This document shows, piece after piece, positions 42,466 to 50,793 of a DNA stretch of 64,000 bases. The stretch covers positions 62,001 to 126,000 of the forward strand of contig NZ_JAIVAL010000001.1 in assembly GCF_020171985.1 (NCBI RefSeq), in the 5' to 3' direction. The DNA is from Halobacillus halophilus. Its GTDB lineage: Bacteria; Bacillota; Bacilli; Bacillales; Halobacillaceae. The position numbers were made by a program, and so were the translations under genes. Under the pieces are notes generated by a model. The model saw only the letters and a list, made by a program, of their open reading frames with translations. It was not told where the DNA came from and did no database searches. Each line of letters starts with the position of its first letter. Position 1 is the first letter of the stretch.

Positions 42466-43977
42466 ATGGCTAATAAAGAATTAAATTTTGAAAACCTATT
42501 CCAAGGGACCATTTATGGTCCTCGGAGTCAATACGTTTCCTCGGTAGTATATGATTCTCGTGAGGCAGAAGAAGGCGATGCTTTTGTATGCATAGCTGGA
42601 GAAAAGCATGATGGACATCTTTTTATTGAGCAGGCTATTCAGAATGGTGCAAACACCATTATTGGTACCAAGAGTGAAAAGTTATACATGTACTCGACCT
42701 TTTATAAGGAGAAAAGTTTTATATGCGTATCCGAAGCTAGAACCGCTCTAGCCCAGTTAGCTTCCACCATTTATGATTCCCCATCGAACTCCCTCTACAC
42801 TATTGGCGTCACTGGAACCAATGGAAAAACAACCGTTTCCTCTTTCCTTTACTCGCTTTTAAATGATCTTCGCCTGCGTACAGGCAGTCTAGGTACGGCT
42901 GGAATATGGGATGATGAGAAAAAAACAGAATTTAAGCAGACTGTACCTACGACTCCTGAAGCTCCTGATATTCACCGAGTATTGCACTATTTCCGGAAAA
43001 GAGAGATGACGGCTGCCATTATTGAATCCACTTCGATAGCGCTTGAGCAGAAACGCTTAGCCACAATCCATTTTGATGTAGCAGTCCATACCAATTTAAC
43101 ACCTGAACATTTAGAATTTCACGGTACTATGGAAGCTTATAAACAAGCGAAGATGAAGTTGTTTGATCAGTCCAGAAGTGCAATTGTTAACGCAGATGAT
43201 TCTCAAATGGCAGAAGATTTAATAAGAGGTTTCAAGGGAACTTTAATCACATACGGGATTGAAGAACCGGCTGATATTTCTGCTAAAGAAATCCGCACAA
43301 CGATGGAGGGCACTTCATTTACATTATGTTTGTTTAGGGAGGAGTACCACCTTCATGCCCCTATTTTTGGAACATATAATGTATCTAATTTCCTGGCTGC
43401 TATAGCAGTTTGCTGCAAAATGGGCTACTCGGCAGAAGAGATATTATCGGTAGTTTCAACCATTCAAAGTCCGGAAGGACGTTTTCAAATTGTAGAAAAC
43501 AAAGCTCCTTTTCAAATTGTTTTAGACTATGCTCATACTCCTGATGCTCTTTTCAATATTCTGAATGCTGTGCAGCATATCCCTTACCGCAACTTAATTG
43601 TTATGATCACAGGAGTGGGTCTAAGAGATCCCAAAAAGCGTCCTATGATGGCAGAAGTGGCTGACGGGGTGGCAGATCAAATTGTGGTCAGTGTGGATCA
43701 GCCGGGACACGCTGATCGACAGGGAGTCGTAAACGATGTTCTAAAAGGCTTCAAAGACCCCGCAGGTTCTCATATTCATTCAGTGTTGCATCGAGAAGAG
43801 GCCATTCACTTTGCATTTGGTTTAGCTGAACCTGACGATCTGGTTTTATTAACAGGCATAGGATTTGGGGGTTACCAGATTATCGGGGATGAGAAGGTGC
43901 CTTATTCAGAGATAGAAGTGATTGAAGATTATTTTAAGAACTTTAATTGTAATAAACAAGCTCTATGCGAAAGTTGA
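42466..43977 (+). CDS. MurE-like Mur ligase, diverged from UDP-MurNAc-tripeptide synthetase
   Basis: 503-aa three-domain Mur ligase. The uridine-binding N domain has VVYDSREAEEGDAFVCIAG. The ATPase P-loop is GVTGTNGKTT (Lys121), then HTNLTPEHLEFHG, and the carbamylated lysine is probably Lys229 (QAKMKLF). True MurE has EVSSH where this has ESTSI. MurE also has DNPR (meso-diaminopimelate) or an equivalent where this reads VSVDQPGHAD. The acceptor amino acid is therefore uncertain. It stands alone, outside any division/cell-wall cluster, with a possible SigB promoter, and looks like a second, specialised ligase. Confidence 0.82.
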   Translation: MANKELNFENLFQGTIYGPRSQYVSSVVYDSREAEEGDAFVCIAGEKHDGHLFIEQAIQNGANTIIGTKSEKLYMYSTFYKEKSFICVSEARTALAQLASTIYDSPSNSLYTIGVTGTNGKTTVSSFLYSLLNDLRLRTGSLGTAGIWDDEKKTEFKQTVPTTPEAPDIHRVLHYFRKREMTAAIIESTSIALEQKRLATIHFDVAVHTNLTPEHLEFHGTMEAYKQAKMKLFDQSRSAIVNADDSQMAEDLIRGFKGTLITYGIEEPADISAKEIRTTMEGTSFTLCLFREEYHLHAPIFGTYNVSNFLAAIAVCCKMGYSAEEILSVVSTIQSPEGRFQIVENKAPFQIVLDYAHTPDALFNILNAVQHIPYRNLIVMITGVGLRDPKKRPMMAEVADGVADQIVVSVDQPGHADRQGVVNDVLKGFKDPAGSHIHSVLHREEAIHFAFGLAEPDDLVLLTGIGFGGYQIIGDEKVPYSEIEVIEDYFKNFNCNKQALCES

Positions 43978-44057
43978 GATTTAAGGCAGAGGAAATATAA
44001 TCATAGATAATAAAAGGTGATTTTGCAGCTTTTAATCATTAAGCACCCTGACCGGAT

Positions 44058-44099
44058 AAAAAAGACTTGAAGAGATTTTATTCTCTTCGAGTCTTTTTT
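44058..44099 (+). terminator. Intrinsic terminator of murE-like gene
   Basis: AAAGACTTGAAGAGA (44061-44075) pairs with TCTCTTCGAGTCTTT (44082-44096), one mismatch, then T run. Confidence 0.88.
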
Positions 44100-44228
44100 A
44101 ATGAAAGCAGTGGGAATGATGATCGCTGTTTTAATGGTCTGTAAAAAAGACTGCTAAATTTCTATCGGAAATGTTAAAATATATAAATGATTACAATATT
44201 CTACATTAATGAAAGGTAAGGTGACGAT

Positions 44229-46748
44229 TTGAAACAAAATCAGAAGAAATGGTTTCTCCGTTCAGCTATGGTTCTTGGGTTTTTAGCTGCTTCAACTTGG
44301 ACAACTAACGTAAACGCTCAGACGGATGAGGGCGACGTAGTGGATTTAAGGTTAATGGAAACGACGGATTTGCACAGTCATGTGATGAATTATGATTATT
44401 TTACGGACAAGCAGGATGACACAGTCGGCCTTGTTAATACGGCAACGCTAATTAATAAGGAAAGAGGTAAAGCAGAGAATTCGATGCTTTTCGATAATGG
44501 AGATTTGATTCAGGGTAATCCTATGGCTGATTATATCGTTGATCAAGAGGTATTAGATGAACAAGGGCACAAACATCCTGTCTATCAAGCTATGAATCTA
44601 CTGAACTATGATGCTGGTAATTATGGTAATCACGAATTCAATTATGGTTTGGAATTTTTGGATAAGGCTGTAGAAGGTTCTGATTTCCCATATGTAAATG
44701 CCAATGTGTATAAAGACGACGGTGATGACAATCCAGATAACGACGAGAACTACTTCGATCCATATGTGATTCTGGATCGCGAAGTTACAGATCAAAATGG
44801 TGATGTACATACGATTCAAGTAGGAGTTATTGGATTCACGCCGCCTCAAATTATGACCTGGGATAAAGACAATTTAGAAGGTAAGGTAATTACGCGTGAT
44901 TTAAAACAAACCGCAGAAAAATTCATTCCTTCGATGAAAGAAGAAGGTGCCGACGTTATTATTGGCATTGCCCATTCAGGGCTGGGCTCAAAGGAAGAAT
45001 ATGAGAAAGGTGCTGAAAATCAGACCTATCAACTATCGACAGTTGAAGGTTTCGACGCACTTATGTTCGGGCATTCGCACCAGACCTTCCCTGGTGAAGA
45101 TTATGCTTCATTAGATGGCCGATATAATATCAATCTTAAACAGGGAACTATTAATGGCGTAGCTACTACACAAGCTGGTTTCTGGGGTTCAGATCTTGGG
45201 ATTATTGATTTGGAGCTCCAATACACAGATGGTGAATGGGATGTGACAGAGGGAAAAGCTGCCGCAAAACCTATTTACGATTCTAAAAATGGAGAACCTT
45301 TAGTGGAAGCTAACCAGGAAATTGTCAATCAAGTTCAACATGATCACGAGGCGACCAGGGATTATGTGGCTACACCTGTAGGTGAAACGGAAGTCCCTCT
45401 CTACAGTTATTTTGCTCAGGTATTGGATGACCCTACGGTCCAAATTGTAAATGATGCACAAAAAGCTTACCTTGAAAAATATATCCAAGGCACGGAGCTG
45501 GATGGATTACCTGTATTATCAGCTGCAGCCCCTTTCAAAGCTGGAAGGGACGGAGTAAGTGATTTTACGGACATTCCAGCGGGAGAGCTTGCGATCAAAG
45601 ATACCACTTCACTTTACAAGTATCCGAATACCCTTCAAGCCTCTAAGATAACTGGAGAGCAAGTCGTGGAATGGCTTGAATGGAGTGCGGGACAGTTTAA
45701 CGAAATAAATGTAGACACAGATGAACAGCAGGAATTGGTGAATAATGACTTTCGCAGCTATAACTTTGACGTGATCGATGGCTTATCCTACGAAATTGAC
45801 GTAACTGAGCCCCCTCGCTACAATAATGACGGAGAAAAGATCAATGATAGTCATCGTATTAAGGATGTTAAATACAAAGGAGAAGCCATTGACGACGAAG
45901 AGGAGTTTTTAGTCGCCACCAACAATTATCGGGCAGCTTCCAAATTTGCCAATCCTGATGGTGATAACATTGTAGTTAAATCTCCAGATGAAAACAGACA
46001 AGTGCTGGTAAACTATATTCGTCAGAACGAAACCATTAATCCGAAAGCGGATGGTAATTGGTCTTTTGCACCAATAAATGGAGACCCATTGTTAACTTTC
46101 CGTTCCTCTCCTGATGCTCAAAAGTATGCCGATGATGAGCAGAAAATTTCTTTTCTTGAAAAAAGAAATGACGGTTATGCAAACTATAAGATCGATCTTC
46201 AAACATCCGATAATACGGCTGTCTTTCCAGACGTACCAGAGGATTACTGGGCAGCAGAAGAAATATATGCTTTAGCTGAAGATGGAGTAATAAAAGGTTA
46301 TCCAAATGGCAACTTTGGTCCAAAAGATCCACTGCTTCGTGCGGAGTTTGCGATGCTGCTTACCCGGGAACTTGGACTTACCGCCAAAGGTGAGAGCCCT
46401 TTTAAGGATGTGCCTGAGAAGTATCAGCAAGAAATCACGGCAGCTTATGAGAATGGAATTGTATATGGAGTCAGCCAAACAGAGTTTGATCCATATGCTT
46501 CCATTACAAGGGAGCAAATGGCGGCCATGGTCGTGCGTGCCTATGAGTATAATAATGGAGAGTACAAGGCTGTAGGTGATCACATCTATAAAGATGAGGA
46601 CGATATTCGCAGTGTGTTCACAGAAGATGTTAAAGCCGCGTATGAGCTTAAGCTGATGATCGGTGTACCCGGCAATAGATTTTTGCCTAAGACTTCTTCC
46701 ATTCGTGCAGAAGCTGCACGTGTGGTTTATAACTTGAGAAACAATTAA
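44229..46748 (+). CDS. S-layer-anchored 2',3'-cyclic-nucleotide phosphodiesterase / nucleotidase
   Basis: 839 aa. Signal peptide 1-30 (ends VNA). Metallophosphatase domain with TTDLHSHV (Asp47, His49), FDNGD (Asp89), GNHEF (133-137) and MFGHSHQTFPG. The 5'-nucleotidase C-terminal domain covers about 385-600. Three SLH repeats fill 666-839 (FPDVPEDYWAAEEIYALAEDG, FKDVPEKYQQEITAAYENG, third weaker) and tie it to pyruvylated wall polymers. It degrades extracellular cyclic nucleotides and nucleotides for phosphate and nucleoside salvage (CpdB/YfkN type). TTG start with AAGGTG. Monocistronic with terminator. Confidence 0.92.
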   Translation: MKQNQKKWFLRSAMVLGFLAASTWTTNVNAQTDEGDVVDLRLMETTDLHSHVMNYDYFTDKQDDTVGLVNTATLINKERGKAENSMLFDNGDLIQGNPMADYIVDQEVLDEQGHKHPVYQAMNLLNYDAGNYGNHEFNYGLEFLDKAVEGSDFPYVNANVYKDDGDDNPDNDENYFDPYVILDREVTDQNGDVHTIQVGVIGFTPPQIMTWDKDNLEGKVITRDLKQTAEKFIPSMKEEGADVIIGIAHSGLGSKEEYEKGAENQTYQLSTVEGFDALMFGHSHQTFPGEDYASLDGRYNINLKQGTINGVATTQAGFWGSDLGIIDLELQYTDGEWDVTEGKAAAKPIYDSKNGEPLVEANQEIVNQVQHDHEATRDYVATPVGETEVPLYSYFAQVLDDPTVQIVNDAQKAYLEKYIQGTELDGLPVLSAAAPFKAGRDGVSDFTDIPAGELAIKDTTSLYKYPNTLQASKITGEQVVEWLEWSAGQFNEINVDTDEQQELVNNDFRSYNFDVIDGLSYEIDVTEPPRYNNDGEKINDSHRIKDVKYKGEAIDDEEEFLVATNNYRAASKFANPDGDNIVVKSPDENRQVLVNYIRQNETINPKADGNWSFAPINGDPLLTFRSSPDAQKYADDEQKISFLEKRNDGYANYKIDLQTSDNTAVFPDVPEDYWAAEEIYALAEDGVIKGYPNGNFGPKDPLLRAEFAMLLTRELGLTAKGESPFKDVPEKYQQEITAAYENGIVYGVSQTEFDPYASITREQMAAMVVRAYEYNNGEYKAVGDHIYKDEDDIRSVFTEDVKAAYELKLMIGVPGNRFLPKTSSIRAEAARVVYNLRNN

Positions 46749-46794
46749 TGAGATAGTAGTAAATCGCTTTTACTGCCATTCATAGTTAAATAGA

Positions 46795-46829
46795 AACTCG
46801 CTCCTTCTCAAAAAGGGGCGAGTTTTTAT
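46795..46829 (+). terminator. Intrinsic terminator of nucleotidase gene
   Basis: AACTCGCTCCTT (46795-46806) pairs with AAGGGGCGAGTT (46813-46824), one mismatch, then T5. Confidence 0.85.
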
Positions 46830-47262
46830 TGGGTTATAAGGGTTAAATGCCGATGAATCAGCGCATTCTCATTTTACCTTAAATGGTGATAGTTCTTTAT
46901 GCTATTCACTTTCTAGCGTCCTTGATCACTTTAGAGAATTTTTTACTGTAAAAAGTGAAAGTCTTTAATTAGAAGTGTACCTAAATAGAGGTTTCTACAA
47001 AAGACTCCACTTCTTAGGCAGCGCTTTTCTTCGTAATAAAGATTTTTTGAAGGTGGTTTATAGTCTTCATCGTTTCGTCAGATGATATCGTTTACATAGA
47101 CATTACACCTTTCTTAACAGCTCGATTAGGAGTAATAGTCTCTACTTATTATTGGACACTTTGAACCTTGTAGAGAATGGATTTCCTGGTGGACAATTTT
47201 CTTTTTGAGATCTTATCCATATACTGTTGTAGTTTGCAAATGAGAAAGAGGAGGGGGTGTGG
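46830..47262. other. Gene-free region upstream of yuzC-like gene
   Basis: About 430 bp. No frame with a ribosome site on either strand. CATATACT at about 47219-47226 could be part of a sporulation-sigma -10 for the gene at 47263, but the match is weak. Otherwise I see nothing in it. Confidence 0.35.
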
Positions 47263-47646
47263 TTGTTCTATCGATATTACGATCCCCGATTATACTGGCC
47301 CGCTTTGCATGCAACCCCTTATTCCCATGACTATACTTTCACTCACAGACCATATCCTGAGGTGAATACCGAAATGTTTATGAAATCCGCTGAACAAATG
47401 AAGGATTTACTCAAAGAAGCGGATGTACTAATGGATCACATAATAAGTTCCTCAAAATGGACCTCAGAACTTATGAAGGCAGCTCAACAATCAAATAAAA
47501 GTAAAGTAATTCAATTACTAAAGTCTGCAGGTGTTCAGTCAAAGATGGACACGAGCTACACCCCAGATGGACTCAACATCATGTTATACAGCTCTGTTGG
47601 AGAATTAGATTGCTGTCACTTAAAGTTATCGATTCGATGGAGCTAA
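47263..47646 (+). CDS. YuzC-like protein, probably sporulation-related
   Basis: 127 aa. The N-terminus is aromatic and Pro-rich (FYRYYDPRLYWPALHATPYS), followed by YPEVNTEMFMKSAEQMKDLL, LMKAAQQSNKSKVIQLLKSAG and a C-terminal TYTP-like strand pair with CCHLKLSIRW. By memory this is the layout of B. subtilis YuzC, an uncharacterised protein with spore-related expression. Start TTG 47263 is eight bases after AGGAGG; GTG 47257 is too close. A bidirectional terminator follows. Confidence 0.65.
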   Translation: MFYRYYDPRLYWPALHATPYSHDYTFTHRPYPEVNTEMFMKSAEQMKDLLKEADVLMDHIISSSKWTSELMKAAQQSNKSKVIQLLKSAGVQSKMDTSYTPDGLNIMLYSSVGELDCCHLKLSIRWS

Positions 47647-47666
47647 ACTAATTAGTTGAAATAAAT

Positions 47667-47705
47667 AAAAACCCATGAAGCTGAAATTCAGCTTCATGGG
47701 TTTTT
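47667..47705. terminator. Bidirectional terminator
   Basis: A perfect 19-bp stem (47667-47685 with 47687-47705) containing ACCCATGAAGC/GCTTCATGGGT, flanked by A and T runs. Confidence 0.93.
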
Positions 47706-47729
47706 GCATTAAAAATTATATTCAATTTA

Positions 47730-48998
47730 TTAGTGCCCGATTGAGCGCATAATAAATTCGATGAGGAAGACCATAGCAATGAGTACGACAGGCGTAGAGA
47801 GCTCTCGCTGCTTCCCGATGGCAAGTTTTACAATCGGGTATGCAATAAATCCAAAAGCCATTCCATCAGCGATGGAATAGGTAAAAGGAATCATCACGAT
47901 AATCAGAAAAGCAGGCATGGCTTCTGATAGTTCATCCAGCGGGATTTCTTTAATGTTTTGAACCATTAAAGCTCCAACAATGATTAAAATCGGACTGATC
48001 GCTGTCGAAGGAACCATTGAAATCCAAGGGATCAAGAACAGGGTTCCAATAAACAGGATGGCCATAGTCAAGGAGGCTCTTCCCGTTTTTCCACCGGAAG
48101 CAATCACTGCTGCACTTTCAGCAGATGATACCGTCGGCGATGTACCCAAAAATCCACTGCTCATCGCAGAAAACGAAGCAGCCTGAAAGGATCGTTTAAA
48201 TTTATCCTGTTGTTCAAGCATCCCTAACTGTCCATGGATTAACCCCATATTTTCGAATATAAGAACAATGGCCAGAGGGAATACAGCCATCCAAAATCCA
48301 AAGTCACTCACACCAGTAAAGTCAGGTAAAAAGACCCATGATTGTTCATGGAGGGAAATCATAGAGCCCGGAGCCCCAAGAATTCCAGTGAAGTGAGCAA
48401 TGATTGTTCCTATAACCATGGTTATAAGAAAGTTGCCTGGCACATTTCGAGTGAAAAGGAAAATCCCGATAAATAAAGTGAGCAAACTCGTGATGACGAT
48501 GGCTGAAGATGGGTTTCCTAGACTGATTAAAGAATGCTCTCCACGAACAACGAGTCCGCCTTTCTCAAGCCCAATCAGTGTTAGGAATAAACCCAGTCCA
48601 ACCGTAATCGCGTGTTTCAAGGATTCAGGAATCGCATGTTTAAGCCAAATTCCTAGTCTCGTAAAAGCTGTAATTAGAAACAGCAGAGAAGCGACACATA
48701 CGACGGCCAGCCCTTCTTGAAAGCTAAAACCGCTTCCTTCCACAATCGAATAGGCAAATAGCGCGTTTACTCCCATGCCTGGAATAAGAACCATAGGTGC
48801 ATTCGCGTATATAGCCATAATAAAACAGCCGAGGGCACTGGCTAGAATGGTGGCTACCATACCACTTTCAAGTGGTAATCCGGCACTCTCTAGTATCTGG
48901 CTGTTTACTGCCACGATATAAACCGTGGTAAAGTAACCAATCAGACCCGCCGTCCATTCTTTCTTCCAGCTGACATGTTTATTTTGGTGATTGAACAT
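47730..48998 (-). CDS. NCS2/AzgA family purine permease
   Basis: 422-aa polytopic transporter of the AzgA-like branch (guanine/hypoxanthine/adenine permeases, PbuG/PbuO type). Motifs: KEWTAGLIGYFTTVYIVAVNSQIL, APMVLIPGMGVNALFAYSIV, KHAITVGLGLFLTLIGL and the C-terminal IADGMAFGFIAYPIVKL. ATG 48998 follows GAGGAG by 6 nt; the longer frame is upstream of that. A SigA promoter lies at 49084-49089/49061-49066 on the minus strand, with a GGTTAC/GTAACC hairpin in the leader. No purine-riboswitch signature is present in the leader. Confidence 0.88.
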   Translation of the reverse strand: MFNHQNKHVSWKKEWTAGLIGYFTTVYIVAVNSQILESAGLPLESGMVATILASALGCFIMAIYANAPMVLIPGMGVNALFAYSIVEGSGFSFQEGLAVVCVASLLFLITAFTRLGIWLKHAIPESLKHAITVGLGLFLTLIGLEKGGLVVRGEHSLISLGNPSSAIVITSLLTLFIGIFLFTRNVPGNFLITMVIGTIIAHFTGILGAPGSMISLHEQSWVFLPDFTGVSDFGFWMAVFPLAIVLIFENMGLIHGQLGMLEQQDKFKRSFQAASFSAMSSGFLGTSPTVSSAESAAVIASGGKTGRASLTMAILFIGTLFLIPWISMVPSTAISPILIIVGALMVQNIKEIPLDELSEAMPAFLIIVMIPFTYSIADGMAFGFIAYPIVKLAIGKQRELSTPVVLIAMVFLIEFIMRSIGH

Positions 48999-49034
48999 TT
49001 CAATCTCCTCTATGAAATTGTCCCTCTCCCGCCC

Positions 49035-49089
49035 GGTTACCGAGTAACCCACAAATTTTAATTCTACTCTTCTCCAACCTTTCTATCAA
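49035..49089 (-). promoter_or_regulatory. Promoter and leader palindrome of purine permease gene
   Basis: On the minus strand: TTGATA (49089-49084), 17 bp, TAGAAT (49066-49061), then in the 5' leader the dyad GGTTAC-N3-GTAACC (49035-49049). The dyad may be a hairpin or an operator. Confidence 0.6.
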
Positions 49090-49167
49090 GTTTATCTGGT
49101 CCTTTTTTGTAAATAGTAAGCCGTTAGATTAGGATTATGATAAAATATAGAAGGGTCTGAATTTAAA

Positions 49168-49181
49168 AGAAAGCGTTTTCT
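49168..49181. promoter_or_regulatory. cre-like site before sdaAB
   Basis: AGAAAGCGTTTTCT has a near-perfect dyad with central CG. It differs from the CcpA consensus at both ends (A for T at the start, T for A at the end). It lies 40 bp upstream of the gene. Confidence 0.4.
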
Positions 49182-49220
49182 CACTGGAAAGCAATAGAGA
49201 AAATAGGGATGGTGAAAGAA

Positions 49221-49883
49221 ATGAAATATAGATCAGTATTCGATATTATCGGTCCAGTAATGATAGGACCATCCAGCTCACATACGGCTGGAGCAGCTAG
49301 GATTGGGAGAGCCGCCCGCCATCTATTTGGCAGAGAGCCGAAATATGCGAATGTCCATTTATATGGATCCTTTGCGAAAACCTATAAAGGTCACGGAACG
49401 GATGTGGCCATTATAGGCGGGTTGCTGGATTATGACACCTACGACGAACGAATCAGGGATGCTTTAAAAACAGCACGGAAAAATGGTATGAAGGTCCGGT
49501 TTTACGAAGAAGAAGCACATACGGACCATCCGAATACAGCACGCTTGAAAATCGGGGATGACGACGGTGAACTTGAGCTTGTCGGAATCTCGATTGGCGG
49601 AGGTAAAGCGGAAATTACAGAACTTAATGGATTCGAACTACGTTTATCCGGTAGTCATCCAGCTATTCTTTTGATACACAATGATCGCTATGGTGCCATC
49701 GCATCCTCTACAACCATTTTAGCGAAACACGAGATTAATATAGGACGAATGGAAGTATCGAGAAAAGCTCAGGGCGAACAAGCTCTTATGGTTATAGAAG
49801 TAGATCAGAATATTGACGATTCGGTTTTAAGTGAACTTGAACGTGCTGACCATATTATCCAGGTCGCGAAAATATCCGACTAA
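49221..49883 (+). CDS. sdaAB: L-serine dehydratase, beta subunit
   Basis: 220 aa. MKYRSVFDIIGPVMIGPSSS followed by HTAGAARIGRAAR is the iron-sulphur serine dehydratase beta domain. The C-terminal ACT-like domain begins near ILLIHNDRYGAIASSTTILA. Start ATG 49221 gives the known N-terminus; a frame beginning four codons earlier overlaps the GGATGGTG ribosome site. With SdaAA it converts L-serine to pyruvate and ammonia. First gene of the sdaAB-sdaAA-recG run. Confidence 0.95.
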   Translation: MKYRSVFDIIGPVMIGPSSSHTAGAARIGRAARHLFGREPKYANVHLYGSFAKTYKGHGTDVAIIGGLLDYDTYDERIRDALKTARKNGMKVRFYEEEAHTDHPNTARLKIGDDDGELELVGISIGGGKAEITELNGFELRLSGSHPAILLIHNDRYGAIASSTTILAKHEINIGRMEVSRKAQGEQALMVIEVDQNIDDSVLSELERADHIIQVAKISD

Positions 49884-49908
49884 CATCCAGAGAAGGGGAG
49901 CATTATTT

Positions 49909-50793
49909 ATGTTTCGTAATATTGCAGAGCTGGTTGAGCTCGCTGAAAGTGAGAATATACAAATCTCAGAAGTTATGATCAGGCAGGAAATGGAAGTTAA
50001 AGAACTTACGAGAGACCAAGTTTATGAGCACATGGAAAAGAACCTCGAGGTTATGGAAAAAGCAATAGAAGATGGCTTGAAAGGTGTGAAGTCCCACAGC
50101 GGACTAACGGGTGGCGATGCTGTCCTCATACAAAATTATATGAAAAATCATACGCCGCTTTCCGGTAACTTACTTATGGATGCAGTCAGTAAAGCGGTGG
50201 CTACAAATGAAGTTAATGCCGCCATGGGGACTATATGTGCAACTCCAACGGCGGGGAGCGCCGGATGTGTACCAGGTACCTTATTTGCTGTAAAAAATCA
50301 GCTGAATCCGTCAAGAGATCAAATGGTACGTTACCTATTTACTTCGGGTGCCTTCGGTTTTGTAGTCGCGAATAATGCATCGATATCCGGAGCTGCCGGA
50401 GGCTGTCAGGCTGAAGTAGGCTCAGCAGCAGGGATGGCAGCCGCTGCTATTGTGGAAATGGCTGGAGGTACGCCCTCTCAGTCAGCAGAAGCGATGGCCA
50501 TAACCCTGAAGAATATGCTAGGTTTAATATGTGACCCTGTTGCGGGTCTTGTGGAGGTTCCTTGTGTGAAAAGAAATGCTATGGGAGCGTCCAATGCCGT
50601 GGTTGCCGCAGACATGGCCCTGGCAGGGGTGACCAGTCGTATTCCTTGCGATGAAGTAATCGATGCGATGTATAAAGTTGGTCAGCGTATGCCTTCAGCT
50701 TTTCGTGAAACTGCTCAAGGAGGACTGGCTGCCACTCCTACAGGAAGAGAATTAGAAGCCAAAGTGTATGGAATTTCGTTGAAGAAAGAGTGA
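49909..50793 (+). CDS. sdaAA: L-serine dehydratase, alpha subunit
   Basis: 294 aa, the catalytic subunit with an oxygen-sensitive 4Fe-4S cluster. Cysteines lie in CATPTAGSAGCVPG, CQAEVGSAAG and LICDPVAGLVEVPCVKRN. ATG 49909 has AAGGGGAG upstream; the longer frame begins inside sdaAB without a ribosome site. The stop overlaps the recG GTG by four bases. Same order as B. subtilis (sdaAB-sdaAA-recG). Confidence 0.96.
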   Translation: MFRNIAELVELAESENIQISEVMIRQEMEVKELTRDQVYEHMEKNLEVMEKAIEDGLKGVKSHSGLTGGDAVLIQNYMKNHTPLSGNLLMDAVSKAVATNEVNAAMGTICATPTAGSAGCVPGTLFAVKNQLNPSRDQMVRYLFTSGAFGFVVANNASISGAAGGCQAEVGSAAGMAAAAIVEMAGGTPSQSAEAMAITLKNMLGLICDPVAGLVEVPCVKRNAMGASNAVVAADMALAGVTSRIPCDEVIDAMYKVGQRMPSAFRETAQGGLAATPTGRELEAKVYGISLKKE

